In this document: positions 42,504-51,427 of the stretch, piece after piece
Numbering within the stretch: the first letter of the stretch is position 1
Layout of the letters: every line of letters begins with the position of its first letter
Source: Promicromonospora iranensis
Lineage (GTDB): Bacteria; Actinomycetota; Actinomycetes; Actinomycetales; Cellulomonadaceae
Length of the DNA: 64,000 nucleotides
Direction of reading: 5' to 3'
NCBI RefSeq assembly: GCF_028994805.1
Contig: NZ_JAJQQP010000001.1
Coordinates: 287,454 to 351,453 of the forward strand
Position numbers and translations under genes: made by a program
The notes under the pieces: model-generated
The model's database searches: none
What the model was told of the DNA's origin: nothing
Seen by the model: the letters and a program-made list of their open reading frames with translations, nothing else

Positions 42504-43871
42504 GTGGCTGACCAGTCCGCCCCGTCCGACAAGTACACGGTGGCCGTGAACCGCGGCTTCACCAAGACCATCGCGAAGAAGCTGGGCCTCCCCCGTCCCG
42601 CGATCCTGCGCCGCTACGCCCCCGACGCCCCGCTGACCGTCGGCCCGGTGCTCGTCGTGTCCGACGACGCCTCGGCCGGCGACGCGGACGCGCTCGCCAA
42701 GGCCCTGCTCGCCTGGGACGTCGACGTGCGCCGTTCCGCCGAGGGTGCCGGCGACGTCCGCTGGGGCGGCGTCGTGCTGGTCGGCACGTCCGCCGAGTCC
42801 CCCGAGGCCGTCTCGGAGGCCGTGCTCACCCTGGGCAGCACGCTCCGCAGGCTCGCGGGCAACGGCCGTGTCGTCGTCGTGTCCCGCGCACCGGGGGCCG
42901 GCGACTCGCCGGCCGTCGCCGCGACCCGGGCCGGTTTCGAGGGCTTCACGCGCTCGGTCGGCAAGGAGCTGCGGGCCGGCGCCACGGCGAACGGCGTGCA
43001 GCTGACCGGCGGCGCCGCCGTCGACTCGACGTCCGCGCTCGGCACGCTCCGCTTCTTCCTGTCCGCCAAGTCGGCGTACGTCGACGGCCAGGTGCTGCCG
43101 GTCGGCCCGTCGGACACGCTGGAGGACGTCGACTGGAAGCAGCCGCTCGCCGGCAAGGTCGCCGTCGTCACCGGTGCCGCGCGCGGCATCGGCGCCGCGA
43201 TCGCGCGCACCCTGGCCCGGGACGGCGCCAAGGTCGTCGTCGTGGACGTACCCGCGGCCGGTGAGTCGCTGGCCGCCGTCGCGAACGAGATCAAGGGCAC
43301 CGCGGTGCAGCTCGACGTGACCGCCGCCGACGCGGGCACCAAGATCCTGGAGGCGACCCGGCATCTCGGCGGGATCGACATCCTGGTGCACAACGCCGGC
43401 ATCCTGCGCGACAAGCTGCTCGCGAACATGAAGCCGGCCCAGTGGGACGCCGTCATCGCGGTGAACCTCGCCTCGCAGCTGCGGATCAACGAGCAGCTCC
43501 TGACCGCCGGGGTGGAAGGGCTGCACATCGTGTCGCTCGCCTCGACGTCGGGTATCGCGGGCAACAAGGGTCAGACCAACTACGCGTACTCGAAGTCCGG
43601 CGTGATCGGCCACACGGCCGCCACCGCGCCGCTCGTGGCGCAGCTGGGCGGCACGGCGAACGCCGTCGCACCGGGCTTCATCGAGACGGAGATGACCAGG
43701 TCGATCCCGTTCGCCACGCGCGAGGTGGGCCGGCGCATCATTCCGTCGCTCCAGCAGGGCGGTCTGCCGATCGACGTCGCCGAGGCCATCGCCTTCCTGT
43801 CGTCCCCCGTTGCTCACGGTGTGAACGGCCAGGTGCTGCGCGTCTGCGGCCAGTCCATGCTGGGCAAATGA
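42504..43871 (+). CDS. fabG: High-molecular-weight 3-oxoacyl reductase (FabG4 type)
   Basis: A 455-residue, two-domain FabG. Residues ~1-205 are the degenerate flavodoxin-like N-terminal domain found only in HMW FabGs. The C-terminal ~240 residues are a full short-chain dehydrogenase with VTGAARGIGAAIA for NAD(P)H, HNAGILRD, and the catalytic YAYSK. In mycobacterial FabG4 the enzyme uses NADH and reduces 3-ketoacyl-CoA. GTG 42504 has GGAAGGA upstream. Its stop overlaps the MaoC start (ATGA), so translation is coupled. Confidence 0.94.
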   Translation: MADQSAPSDKYTVAVNRGFTKTIAKKLGLPRPAILRRYAPDAPLTVGPVLVVSDDASAGDADALAKALLAWDVDVRRSAEGAGDVRWGGVVLVGTSAESPEAVSEAVLTLGSTLRRLAGNGRVVVVSRAPGAGDSPAVAATRAGFEGFTRSVGKELRAGATANGVQLTGGAAVDSTSALGTLRFFLSAKSAYVDGQVLPVGPSDTLEDVDWKQPLAGKVAVVTGAARGIGAAIARTLARDGAKVVVVDVPAAGESLAAVANEIKGTAVQLDVTAADAGTKILEATRHLGGIDILVHNAGILRDKLLANMKPAQWDAVIAVNLASQLRINEQLLTAGVEGLHIVSLASTSGIAGNKGQTNYAYSKSGVIGHTAATAPLVAQLGGTANAVAPGFIETEMTRSIPFATREVGRRIIPSLQQGGLPIDVAEAIAFLSSPVAHGVNGQVLRVCGQSMLGK

Positions 43872-44815
43872 CCGCACCAAAGACAGAGCTGACCGTGCCG
43901 GGCGCACCGGCGTCGTTCGACGTGACAGAGCTGGCCCAGCTGCCGAAGCTGGGCGGGCTGTTCGCCATGGGCCTCGCCGGCTCCGCCGGCAAACGCCCGA
44001 AGGGTGCGGTCCGGCTGCCCGAGGTGGCCTACCAGGTGGCGGACGTCGACACCACCGGCGAGGCCGAGCACCTGGCGGCCTACCAGCGCCTGCTGGGCGA
44101 GCCGTCGTCCGAGGTGCTGCCCGCCGGGTTCCTCCACGTGCTGGCCTTCCCGCTCGCCACCGCCGTCATGGTGCGGGGCGACTTCCCGCTCCCGCTGCTC
44201 GGCATGGTGCACCTGAAGAACACGGCGCGGGTGCTCCGGCCGGTACGGCTGGGCGAGGCCTTGACGGTGCGGGCCTGGGCGCAGGGCGCCCGGGCCCACC
44301 GCCGTGGCGTCCAGGTGGACCTGATCGCCGAGGTGCTGGTCGGGCGCGAGCTCGCCTACCAGGGCGTGTCGACCTACCTCGCCAAGGGCTTCACGGCGCC
44401 CGACGGCGCTGCGCCCGACGGCGACGCCCCGCGTGAGGAGTGGACGGCGCCCCTGCCGACCGCGCGCTGGAAGCTCGGCAGCGGCACAGGCAGGGCGTAC
44501 GGCGCGGTGTCGGGCGACCAGAACCCGATCCACACGTCGAGCCTGGGCGCCAAGGCGTTCGGGTTCCCGCGGGCGATCGCCCACGGGATGTACACCGCGG
44601 CGCGGGCGCTGGCCGAGGTCGGCCCGGTGCGACGGGGCGACACGTACGAGTGGACCGTCGAGTTCTTCAAGCCGGTGCTGCTGCCGGGCACGGTCGACGT
44701 GGCGATCCGGTACGCGGCGGAGGCGGTCTCGACCGGCACACAGGGCTTCGTCTACGAAGGCTGGCGGTCCGGCAAGGACTCCCGCCACTTCCGAGGCACG
44801 GTCACCCCCCTCTGA
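43868..44815 (+). CDS. MaoC-like (R)-specific enoyl-CoA hydratase/dehydratase
   Basis: A 315-residue double-hotdog protein. The second hotdog carries the hydratase-2 motif YGAVSGDQNPIHTSSLGAKA with the Asp/His pair, followed by FPRAIAHGMYTAARAL. The first hotdog lacks it, as in HtdX-type proteins. It would interconvert 3-hydroxyacyl and 2-enoyl thioesters next to the FabG4-type reductase. ATG 43868 overlaps the fabG stop by four bases. It is the last gene of the operon, followed by a hairpin at 44828-44862. Confidence 0.93.
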   Translation: MTAPKTELTVPGAPASFDVTELAQLPKLGGLFAMGLAGSAGKRPKGAVRLPEVAYQVADVDTTGEAEHLAAYQRLLGEPSSEVLPAGFLHVLAFPLATAVMVRGDFPLPLLGMVHLKNTARVLRPVRLGEALTVRAWAQGARAHRRGVQVDLIAEVLVGRELAYQGVSTYLAKGFTAPDGAAPDGDAPREEWTAPLPTARWKLGSGTGRAYGAVSGDQNPIHTSSLGAKAFGFPRAIAHGMYTAARALAEVGPVRRGDTYEWTVEFFKPVLLPGTVDVAIRYAAEAVSTGTQGFVYEGWRSGKDSRHFRGTVTPL

Positions 44816-44827
44816 CCCGGTCCTCCT

Positions 44828-44862
44828 GCCGAGGTAGAACCTCGCCACGGTTCTATCTCGGC
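44828..44862. terminator. Bidirectional hairpin sharing the GCCGAGGTAG arm
   Basis: GCCGAGGTAGAACC (44828-44841) pairs with GGTTCTATCTCGGC (44849-44862), one G-T wobble, 7-base loop. It ends the thiolase operon on the plus strand. The right arm includes the stop codon of the converging hydrolase (44853-44855). Confidence 0.7.
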
Positions 44863-45716
44863 GGGGCGGCGGTGGCCAGGCGGGGGAGGAGCATCTCGTC
44901 CCAGAGGACGGCGCGCTTCGGGCGGAAGAAGCCCGAGTGCCCGATCCGGCTCAGGCCGTGGTCGGCGGCGCGCATCTCGACCAGCTCGACCTCCGCGTGG
45001 GGAAACTCCCGGAGCCAGTACCGGATCGACTCGGGGGAGATGAGCTCGTCGTCGCTGGTCCAGAGGGCCGTGACCGGCGTCTGGATCTTCGCGAAGCGGT
45101 CCCGCAGCTCGGGGTGCTCGCTGAACAGGTAGTCCGGGTGCAGGCACCAGCGGCCCCACTGCCGCATGACGCCGCCGGGCACGTCGTCCAGGATCCGGAG
45201 CGTGCGACCCGGGTAGTAGCCCACCGCAGCGGTCGCCACGGGTGCGATCACCCGCCACAGGAGCGGTGACCACCGTCTGATCCTCGGCGCCGCCTTGCCC
45301 CGCCAGCCGGTCCCCGAGGTCACCATGACGCAGCGGTCCACTCCGACGTCGGCCAGGAAGCCCAGGCTCTGGCCGCCGAACGAGTGCCCCACCCAGGAGA
45401 GCGGGACGCCGACGGCGTCGGCTCGCGCGCGAGCGTGTCCTGCCGCCACCTCAGCGTCGTGGTACCAGTCGAGGGCGGTCGCCGACGAGTCCCGCATCGG
45501 ACCGTAGAGCTCGGGCTCCGAACCGCGGTACGAGAAGGTGAGGACCGCGAGACCTCGCTCCGCGAGCCAGGCCGCGAGGTGCCGGTAGAACCGCATGGGC
45601 ATGGCCATCGCGGGCGCGATCGCCACGACGCCCACCGGTTCGCCGTCCGGCAGGAACCAGCGGCCGACGACCGACTCGCCGTCAGCGGCGGGAAAGCTCA
45701 CGTCCTCGGTGCTCAC
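44853..45716 (-). CDS. Alpha/beta hydrolase
   Basis: A 287-residue alpha/beta hydrolase (COG4757-like). The nucleophile elbow is WVGHSFGGQS. AIAPAMAMPMRFYRHLAAWL supplies the oxyanion region, WTSDDELISPESI the acid, and ADHGLSRIGHSGFFR the catalytic His. There is no signal peptide, so it is cytosolic. The substrate is unknown. GTG 45716 has TAGCCT at 45724-45729, 7 bases upstream, and no Shine-Dalgarno: probably leaderless. Its stop lies inside the terminator hairpin of the converging operon. Confidence 0.88.
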   Translation of the reverse strand: MSTEDVSFPAADGESVVGRWFLPDGEPVGVVAIAPAMAMPMRFYRHLAAWLAERGLAVLTFSYRGSEPELYGPMRDSSATALDWYHDAEVAAGHARARADAVGVPLSWVGHSFGGQSLGFLADVGVDRCVMVTSGTGWRGKAAPRIRRWSPLLWRVIAPVATAAVGYYPGRTLRILDDVPGGVMRQWGRWCLHPDYLFSEHPELRDRFAKIQTPVTALWTSDDELISPESIRYWLREFPHAEVELVEMRAADHGLSRIGHSGFFRPKRAVLWDEMLLPRLATAAPPR

Positions 45717-45841
45717 GTGCCGGAGGCTATCAATCTCGTGTCCTCCGTCCCGGCGCCTCGGGCCCTCCCGCGGCATCACCCTCTCCTGCGACCATGGGTT
45801 CCTGGCCGCACGTTCGTACCGAGACGAGACGAGGCACAGCG

Positions 45842-46273
45842 ATGACCTTCGACCCCACCACCGTCCAGAGGTTCGGCGTCCAGGACGTGACCGACTGGTT
45901 CCAGGTCGGCGACCACCAGGCCTACGTCGGCTACATCGCCGACGAGGACGAGGGATCCAAGCTCGGGCTGGCCTACATCCGCTTCCGCATGGGCGTGGAG
46001 TTCGACTTCCTGTGGGCCTACGACGAGGTCTGCCTCGTGACCGAGGGAAGCCTGACCGTGCGCGTCGGGGAGGAGACGGTGGCCGCGGGAGTCGGGCAGT
46101 TCCTCCACCTGCCCGCCGGGGTCCGCGGAGCCTTCGAGGTCCACGAGGACGTGGTGGCGTTCTGCGTGCACTATCCGACCGACGCGCAGGCCGGCCGCGT
46201 GTGGACCGGCCCGGAGCGGCTGCCCGCGGAGTCGCAGATCCACCCGGTGTCGATCGACGAGGTCTGGGGCTGA
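45842..46273 (+). CDS. Cupin-domain protein (EutQ-like)
   Basis: A 143-residue single-domain cupin. LAYIRFRMGVEFDFLWAYDEV and VTEGSLTVRVGEETVAAGVGQFLHLPAG form the two cupin motifs, and the G-X-L-X-V-X-V beta hairpin resembles EutQ/cupin_2 proteins. Few of the usual metal-binding His remain (the first motif has Asp/Glu), so metal binding is doubtful. ATG 45842 is used, with GAGG upstream. The next gene, an LLM flavoenzyme, starts 65 bases downstream in the same direction, so they may be co-transcribed. Confidence 0.82.
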   Translation: MTFDPTTVQRFGVQDVTDWFQVGDHQAYVGYIADEDEGSKLGLAYIRFRMGVEFDFLWAYDEVCLVTEGSLTVRVGEETVAAGVGQFLHLPAGVRGAFEVHEDVVAFCVHYPTDAQAGRVWTGPERLPAESQIHPVSIDEVWG

Positions 46274-46338
46274 CCGCCTCCGGCACGCGGCGCGTCAGGC
46301 CTGGATCTGACGGCCCGCTCCGTGACAGCGTGGGGCCC

Positions 46339-47235
46339 ATGACCACACTGGCGTGCATCATCCGCCCATCGACCCCGCCGTCCCGCATCATCCCGCTCGC
46401 CCGTGCCGTCGAGGCGGCGGGCATCGAGGAGATCTGGCTCTGGGAGGACTGCTTCCAGACCGGCGGCATCTCCGCGGCCGGCGCGATCCTGTCCGCCACC
46501 GACCACGTGCGCGTCGGCATCGGCGTCATGCCGACGCCCCTGCGGAACGTCGCACTCACCGCGATGGAGGTCGCGACGGTCGACGGGATGTTCCCGGGCC
46601 GACTCATCCCTGGGATCGGGCACGGTGTGCAGTCCTGGATGGCGCAGGTCGGCGGCAAGGCCGGCTCGCCCCTGACGCTCATGCGCGAGTACGCGACGGC
46701 GCTGCGCGCGCTGCTCGCCGGTGAGCGGGTCACGACGTCGGGTCGGTACGTGTCCCTGGACGACGTCGCGCTGGACTGGCCCCCCGCCCGGCCCGTGCCG
46801 GTGCCGGTCGCCGCGACCGGGCCGAGGTCGCTGCGGCTCGCCGGCGAGGTGGGGGACGGCGTCGTCCTCGAGGGCTCCGTCGGCCTGGCCGGGCTGCCGG
46901 CCGTGCTGGAGCGGATCGCCGAGGGCAGGGCGGCTGCGGGCCACGACCCGTCGGCACCGTTCCCGGTGATCCAGAACGTGTCCGCCGCGACCGGTCCCGA
47001 CGCGGCCGCACGGCTGCGCGCCGAGCTCACGGCGTGGGGCCAGGACGTCGCCGACGACGCAGGCCTGGCCACGTACGCCGTGTGGGGCGACGCGCAGGCG
47101 ATCGCCGACGGCGTGCGGCGGTACGGCGACGCCGGCGCCCACACCGTGGCGCTCCAGCCGACGGAGGACGAGCCCGACCTGGAGCGGTTCATCGAGGTGA
47201 CGGGGGCGGCCCAGGAGCTGCTGCGCCAGGGCTGA
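46339..47235 (+). CDS. LLM-class (luciferase-like) flavin oxidoreductase
   Basis: A 298-residue luciferase-like monooxygenase or F420/FMN-dependent oxidoreductase. The TIM-barrel marks are ARAVEAAGIEEIWLWEDCF, RVGIGVMPTPLRNVALTAME, GRLIPGIGHGVQSWM and PVPVAATGPRSLRLAGEVGDGVVL. The length fits the bacterial F420-dependent group. Cofactor and substrate cannot be settled from sequence. ATG 46339 is used. A strong hairpin follows at 47274-47309. Confidence 0.9.
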   Translation: MTTLACIIRPSTPPSRIIPLARAVEAAGIEEIWLWEDCFQTGGISAAGAILSATDHVRVGIGVMPTPLRNVALTAMEVATVDGMFPGRLIPGIGHGVQSWMAQVGGKAGSPLTLMREYATALRALLAGERVTTSGRYVSLDDVALDWPPARPVPVPVAATGPRSLRLAGEVGDGVVLEGSVGLAGLPAVLERIAEGRAAAGHDPSAPFPVIQNVSAATGPDAAARLRAELTAWGQDVADDAGLATYAVWGDAQAIADGVRRYGDAGAHTVALQPTEDEPDLERFIEVTGAAQELLRQG

Positions 47236-47273
47236 CCACCCACCTCAGCCGCCGGTCCTGCCTCAGCACGGCG

Positions 47274-47309
47274 CCGGGGCCGCACCGTCTCGTGACGGTG
47301 CGGCCCCGG
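47274..47309. terminator. Bidirectional 16-bp hairpin
   Basis: Arms 47274-47289 and 47294-47309 match perfectly around TCGT. It lies between the LLM gene and the converging channel gene, 30 bases from the latter's stop. Confidence 0.85.
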
Positions 47310-47338
47310 TGTCGTGGTCTTGCCGGCCGGTCGGTCGA

Positions 47339-48142
47339 TCAGATGTCGCGCGGCGGCGGCGGTGCGAACGAACCAGACGTACCGGGTGCTGCGCCAGGTG
47401 CGGTGCCCGGGGTGGTGCCGGTCTGGGCGGCGGGCGTGGCAGCGGCACCGCTGGCCGACGAAAGGTTGTCGAGAACATTCTCGACGCGCGACCGCATCGG
47501 GCCGATCATCGCGCCACCGACGCCGACGATCAGAATGCCCGCGATGGTGGCCAGGAATGCCACGAGTACAGGCATTGTCACGGTGGTGCCGATGCCGATC
47601 TGGTTCACGGCGGCGATAACACCGAGCGCGATGATGAAGTATGAGACCGTCTTCGCGACGAGCGGGCCGTAGGAAACGCCACCCATCGAGTTGAGAACAA
47701 GGTCCTTCACGGCATTCGCGATGGCACCGGCGATCACGACGATGACGATTGCGACAACCAGGCGCGGGAGCCAGGCGACGATGTCGTTCACGATCGCGCT
47801 CACCGGGTTGGTGGGCCCGAAGGCGCTCAGGGCGAGCTGCAGCGCGATCAGCAGGATGAAGTAGTAGATGATCTTCGTGAGCAGCGTGATCGGCTCGATG
47901 CCCGAGCCGGCGAGGAGCCTGTTGGCCCCGGCCTTCTCCAGCACCTTGTTGAAGCCGATGCGGGTCAGGACCATCCCTACGAACCGGGCGATCGCCTTGG
48001 CGATGAAGTACCCGATGAGGAAAACGATCAGGAACACGAGCAGCTTCGGTATGAAGCTCGCGACCGCACCGAGAGCGTTCGTGAGCGGCTGCAGCCAGTC
48101 GACCGCGCCCGGCACGACGAGACCTGCATTCAGGAATGGCAT
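47339..48142 (-). CDS. Mechanosensitive-channel-like membrane protein
   Basis: A 267-residue membrane protein with MscS-type TM-helix repeats: IPKLLVFLIVFLIGYFIAKA, IIYYFILLIALQLALSAFG, PRLVVAIVIVVIAGAIANAV and VLVAFLATIAGILIVGVGGAM, with conserved RIGFNKVLEKAG after the first. The MscS pore and beta domains are not present, so it may be a scaffold or small conductance channel. A Pro/Gly/Ala/Thr tail (TPGTAPGAAPGTSG) ends in PPPPRDI. ATG 48142 has GGAGAG upstream. Codon use is slightly less GC-biased than in its neighbours. Confidence 0.85.
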   Translation of the reverse strand: MPFLNAGLVVPGAVDWLQPLTNALGAVASFIPKLLVFLIVFLIGYFIAKAIARFVGMVLTRIGFNKVLEKAGANRLLAGSGIEPITLLTKIIYYFILLIALQLALSAFGPTNPVSAIVNDIVAWLPRLVVAIVIVVIAGAIANAVKDLVLNSMGGVSYGPLVAKTVSYFIIALGVIAAVNQIGIGTTVTMPVLVAFLATIAGILIVGVGGAMIGPMRSRVENVLDNLSSASGAAATPAAQTGTTPGTAPGAAPGTSGSFAPPPPRDI

Positions 48143-48442
48143 AGTTCTCTCCCCCTTCGAGACCTTTTGGTCACCTCCGGCACACCACGGTGGCGCGCCA
48201 TAAAGGTGCCGGCACCCCACGAACATATGCCGGAGAAGCGCATTCTGCGCGCCGGAAATGACTGCGTCAGTGCATCAATTCATCACGAAGCGCGACATGT
48301 GCGCAGGTCAGGCCGCTGAGTGCCCGCTGCCGGGTCCATGAATCTGGTTGCTTCTGCTGTAGAGCGGGTGAGACATACAAGACAATTCTCTGTACCCCAT
48401 TCCGGCGACCCGCCACCGCGGGTGAGCACATAACCTGGCCGG
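48143..48442. other. 300-bp spacer between channel and amidase genes
   Basis: No gene is supported. It holds divergent promoters and is AT-richer than average. TAACCT at 48431-48436 stands 6 bases before the amidase ATG. Confidence 0.45.
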
Positions 48443-49933
48443 ATGGATGCCCTGCATGAGCGGACCGCCGTCGAGCTCCGCGACCTCCTCGCCGCCGGAG
48501 AGCTCACGCCCGCCGAGGTCACCGACCATTTCCTCGACCGGGTGGAGCGGCTGAACCCCAGCCTCGGGGCCTTTGCCACGATCACCCCGGGGCTCGCCCG
48601 GGACCGGGCCGCGGCGCTCCAGCGGGACGGCGCCAGCGCTTCCGGCAGCCTGTGGGGCCTGCCCACCGGGGACAAGGACTTGTGGAACCGTGCGGGGGTA
48701 CCGACCGGGTTCGGGTCACGCGCGTTCGCGGACCTGCCGCCGGCGCAGGAGAGCGACGCGATCGTCCAGATCCTCGACGCCGCGGGCATCGTCAGCCTCG
48801 GCAAGACCGCCGCGCCCGAGCTGGGCTTTCCTGCCTACACCGAACCCATCGGCGCCCCGCCCGCCCGCACGCCCTGGGACCTGACCCGCGGCGCGGGCGG
48901 CTCGAGCGGTGGGGCGGCCGCGGCGGTGGCGGCGGGCATGCTGCCGTTCGCTCCCGGGTCCGACGGCGGGGGCTCGATCCGCATCCCGGCAGCGGCCTGC
49001 GGTGTCGTCGGGCTCAAGCCGACGCGCGGGCTGCTCCCCGCGGGCAGCGGCGTCGACTCGTTGGGCGGGCTGGTCGTGAACGGGCCGATCGCGCGCACGG
49101 TCGCCGACACCGCGCTGCTGCTGGAGGCGATGCTCCCGAGGCGAGCCGGGGGCGACGTCGCGCACCCGTTCTCCCTGCGCGCGCCGTCGTACGAGGCGGG
49201 GGCCTACCTGGCGGCGGCCCAGCACGCCACGCTGCCCGCCCGGCGCCCCGGCGAGGCAGGGCCGGCCGGCGGCGTCGCGCGGATCGCCGTGACCACCTCG
49301 TCGGCATGGGACTCGTACTACGCCATCACCGTGTCCCCCGAGGCCAGAGCTGCGCTGGACACGGGCGTGCGGGCCCTGGCCGGGCTCGGGCACGAGATCG
49401 ACGAGACGGTCCTGGCCGAGGCGCCCGAGTATGCACCGGCGTTCCGCACCCTGTGGATGGGCGGCGCCTCGGCGGTACCCATCGACGACGTGGAGACGCT
49501 CGGCAAGCTGGAGCCGTTGACGCAGTGGCTGATCCGGTCGGGCCGGGAGGTGCCGGCGCGGCAGCTCGCCGAGGCCGTCCGCACGCTCAGCGGCTACGAG
49601 CGCTCGCTCGTCGCGCAGGTCAGCGCGTACGACGCCGTGGTGACGCCCGCGCTGGCGCTCACGCCCCGGCCCATCGGGTGGTACGACGCCCAGAACCCCG
49701 AGCGGAACTTCGAGCAGCAGTGCCAGTACACGCCGTTCACGTCGATGCTCAACGTCGCGGGGCTACCCGCGATCACCGTGCCGACGCACTGGACCGAACC
49801 GACGGCGGAAGCGCCCGCCGGGCTGCCGATGGGCGTGCAGATCATCGGCCGCCCGGGCGGCGAGCTCACGCTGCTGGCGCTGGCGGCACAGCTGGAGGCA
49901 ACGCTGCCGCGGCCGCACGCGTTCCCGCTCTGA
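48443..49933 (+). CDS. Amidase signature family hydrolase
   Basis: A 496-residue amidase with the Lys-Ser-Ser triad: Lys78 in PTGDKDLWN, the cis-Ser in RGAGGSSGGAAAAVA (154/155), and nucleophile Ser178 in GSDGGGSIRIPAAACG. It hydrolyses an amide; the exact substrate is not deducible. It is probably not GatA, since no gatB/gatC is near. ATG 48443 has TAACCT 6 bases upstream and no Shine-Dalgarno: likely leaderless. It ends 15 bases before a converging aminotransferase. Confidence 0.94.
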   Translation: MDALHERTAVELRDLLAAGELTPAEVTDHFLDRVERLNPSLGAFATITPGLARDRAAALQRDGASASGSLWGLPTGDKDLWNRAGVPTGFGSRAFADLPPAQESDAIVQILDAAGIVSLGKTAAPELGFPAYTEPIGAPPARTPWDLTRGAGGSSGGAAAAVAAGMLPFAPGSDGGGSIRIPAAACGVVGLKPTRGLLPAGSGVDSLGGLVVNGPIARTVADTALLLEAMLPRRAGGDVAHPFSLRAPSYEAGAYLAAAQHATLPARRPGEAGPAGGVARIAVTTSSAWDSYYAITVSPEARAALDTGVRALAGLGHEIDETVLAEAPEYAPAFRTLWMGGASAVPIDDVETLGKLEPLTQWLIRSGREVPARQLAEAVRTLSGYERSLVAQVSAYDAVVTPALALTPRPIGWYDAQNPERNFEQQCQYTPFTSMLNVAGLPAITVPTHWTEPTAEAPAGLPMGVQIIGRPGGELTLLALAAQLEATLPRPHAFPL

Positions 49934-49948
49934 CAGAGCGGCGGAGGG

Positions 49949-51367
49949 TCAGTCCTCGTCCGGGAGGCAGCCGAACGTCTCGTCGAAGCCCACGGCGGCG
50001 GTCGCCAGGAGACCCGCGAGACCGGAACCCTCCGGGACGGGACGCGGGTCGTCGGTCACCACCCACAGCCCGTCGACGACGTCGTACCCGGCCTGCGGCC
50101 CCTCCGTCACGAGCCGGCCGACGGCGGCGACGAGCCGCTCCACCTCTTCGCCGGCGGTGCCGACGCCGACCGAGGCGCGCACGGCACCGGCGTCGAACCC
50201 GAGGCGGCCGAGCAGCGGGTGCGCGCAGAAGCGGCCGTCCCGCACGCCGATCCCGTGCTCCGCGGACAGGTACGCGGCGACGAGGCCCGGGTCGTAGCCG
50301 GCCACCGTGAAGGTCACGACGCCGACGGGGTCGACGGCGTCCGCCCACACCCGCACCACCTCGACGCGGTCGATCGCCTCGAGCCCCGACACGAGCCGAC
50401 GGCGGAGCGTGTTCTCGTGCGCCGCGACGTCGGCGGGGGCGAGCGCGGCGAGCTCCTCGCAGGCCGCCGCGAGCGCCACGGCACCGATGACGTTGGGCGA
50501 TCCGGCCTCGTGCCGGGCGGGACCCTCGTGCCACTCGGTGCCCTCGACGCGCACGCGCCGCACGGCGCCACCGCCCGCGAGGTACGGCGTGCCCGCGTCG
50601 AGCCAGTCGCGGCGGCCCACCAGGACGCCCGCGCCGAACGGGGCGTAGGTCTTGTGGCCGGAGAAGGCGAGGTAGTCGACGCCGGTGGTCTCCAGGGAGA
50701 TGCGGCGGTGCGGCACGAGCTGGGCGCCGTCGAGCACCACCCGGGCGCCGAGCTCGTGGGCGATCGCGACGATCTGGTCGACGGGGAGCGACTCCCCGGT
50801 CACGTTGGAGGCGCCGGTGAGGGCGAGGAGCGCGTACGGGCGGTCGGCGGCGCCGTCGGCCAGCTCCTCGCGGATCTGCGCGAGCGTCTCGGCCACGGTG
50901 GAGCCGCCGCTCAGCACCGTCGCGTCGGTGCCGCGCTGCCAGGGCAGCAGGTTGGCGTGGTGCTCGACGTCGAGGACGAGCACGCGGCCGGGCCGGCCGT
51001 CGGGCTGCGCGGGGACGCAGCCGGCGAGCAGGTTCAGGGAGTCGGTGGTGTTGCGGGTGATGATCGTGAGGTCGTCGTCGCGGGCACCGACGAACGCGCC
51101 GATGGTGCGCCGTGCCGTCTCGTAGAGCGCGGTGCTCACCTGGGAGAGGTATCCGGCACCGCGGTGCACGCTGGCGTACAGGGGCAGCACCTGGGTGACC
51201 CGGTCGGCGACGGCCTGCAGCGCCGGCGCCGACGCGGCGACGTCAAGGTTGGCGTACGGCACGCGGGTACCGTCCACGAGCGGGACGAGCGTCTCGCCGC
51301 CGACCACGGGGCGCAGCGGGGCGACGTCGGCCACTGCGGCGTCCCGGGTGAGGGTGGTTGCTGACAT
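49949..51367 (-). CDS. Class V aminotransferase, cysteine-desulfurase-like, under SAM-IV control
   Basis: A 472-residue PLP enzyme of the class V fold. ASVHRGAGYLSQVSTALYE at the start and the PLP-lysine motif AFSGHKTYAPFGAGVLVGR place it among SufS/CsdA-like proteins. DVEHHANLLPWQ and RHEAGSPNVIGAVALAAA are further marks. A Cys in RDGRFCAHPLLGRLGF is the candidate for the persulfide site. It is longer than SufS (~410) by ~60 C-terminal residues. ATG 51367 has GGAGGA upstream and lies 60 bases after a SAM-IV riboswitch, so expression should drop when SAM is plentiful. That suggests sulfur supply for methionine rather than iron-sulfur assembly (inference). Confidence 0.9.
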   Translation of the reverse strand: MSATTLTRDAAVADVAPLRPVVGGETLVPLVDGTRVPYANLDVAASAPALQAVADRVTQVLPLYASVHRGAGYLSQVSTALYETARRTIGAFVGARDDDLTIITRNTTDSLNLLAGCVPAQPDGRPGRVLVLDVEHHANLLPWQRGTDATVLSGGSTVAETLAQIREELADGAADRPYALLALTGASNVTGESLPVDQIVAIAHELGARVVLDGAQLVPHRRISLETTGVDYLAFSGHKTYAPFGAGVLVGRRDWLDAGTPYLAGGGAVRRVRVEGTEWHEGPARHEAGSPNVIGAVALAAACEELAALAPADVAAHENTLRRRLVSGLEAIDRVEVVRVWADAVDPVGVVTFTVAGYDPGLVAAYLSAEHGIGVRDGRFCAHPLLGRLGFDAGAVRASVGVGTAGEEVERLVAAVGRLVTEGPQAGYDVVDGLWVVTDDPRPVPEGSGLAGLLATAAVGFDETFGCLPDED

Positions 51368-51388
51368 GACGTCCTCCAGCACAGTCCT

Positions 51389-51402
51389 GGGGGAGATCCC
51401 CC
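51389..51402 (-). other. Hairpin between riboswitch and start codon
   Basis: GGGGG-AGAT-CCCCC, followed on the minus strand by the ribosome-binding site. It is a candidate expression platform for the upstream SAM-IV riboswitch, acting as a stop signal or by alternative pairing. Confidence 0.45.
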
Positions 51403-51427
51403 GCGCTTGCCACGCGCGGCTGCGCGC

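Noticed and set aside
48443..49933. GatA subunit of the tRNA amidotransferase
   Set aside because: No gatB or gatC beside it, and the amidase signature is the general form.
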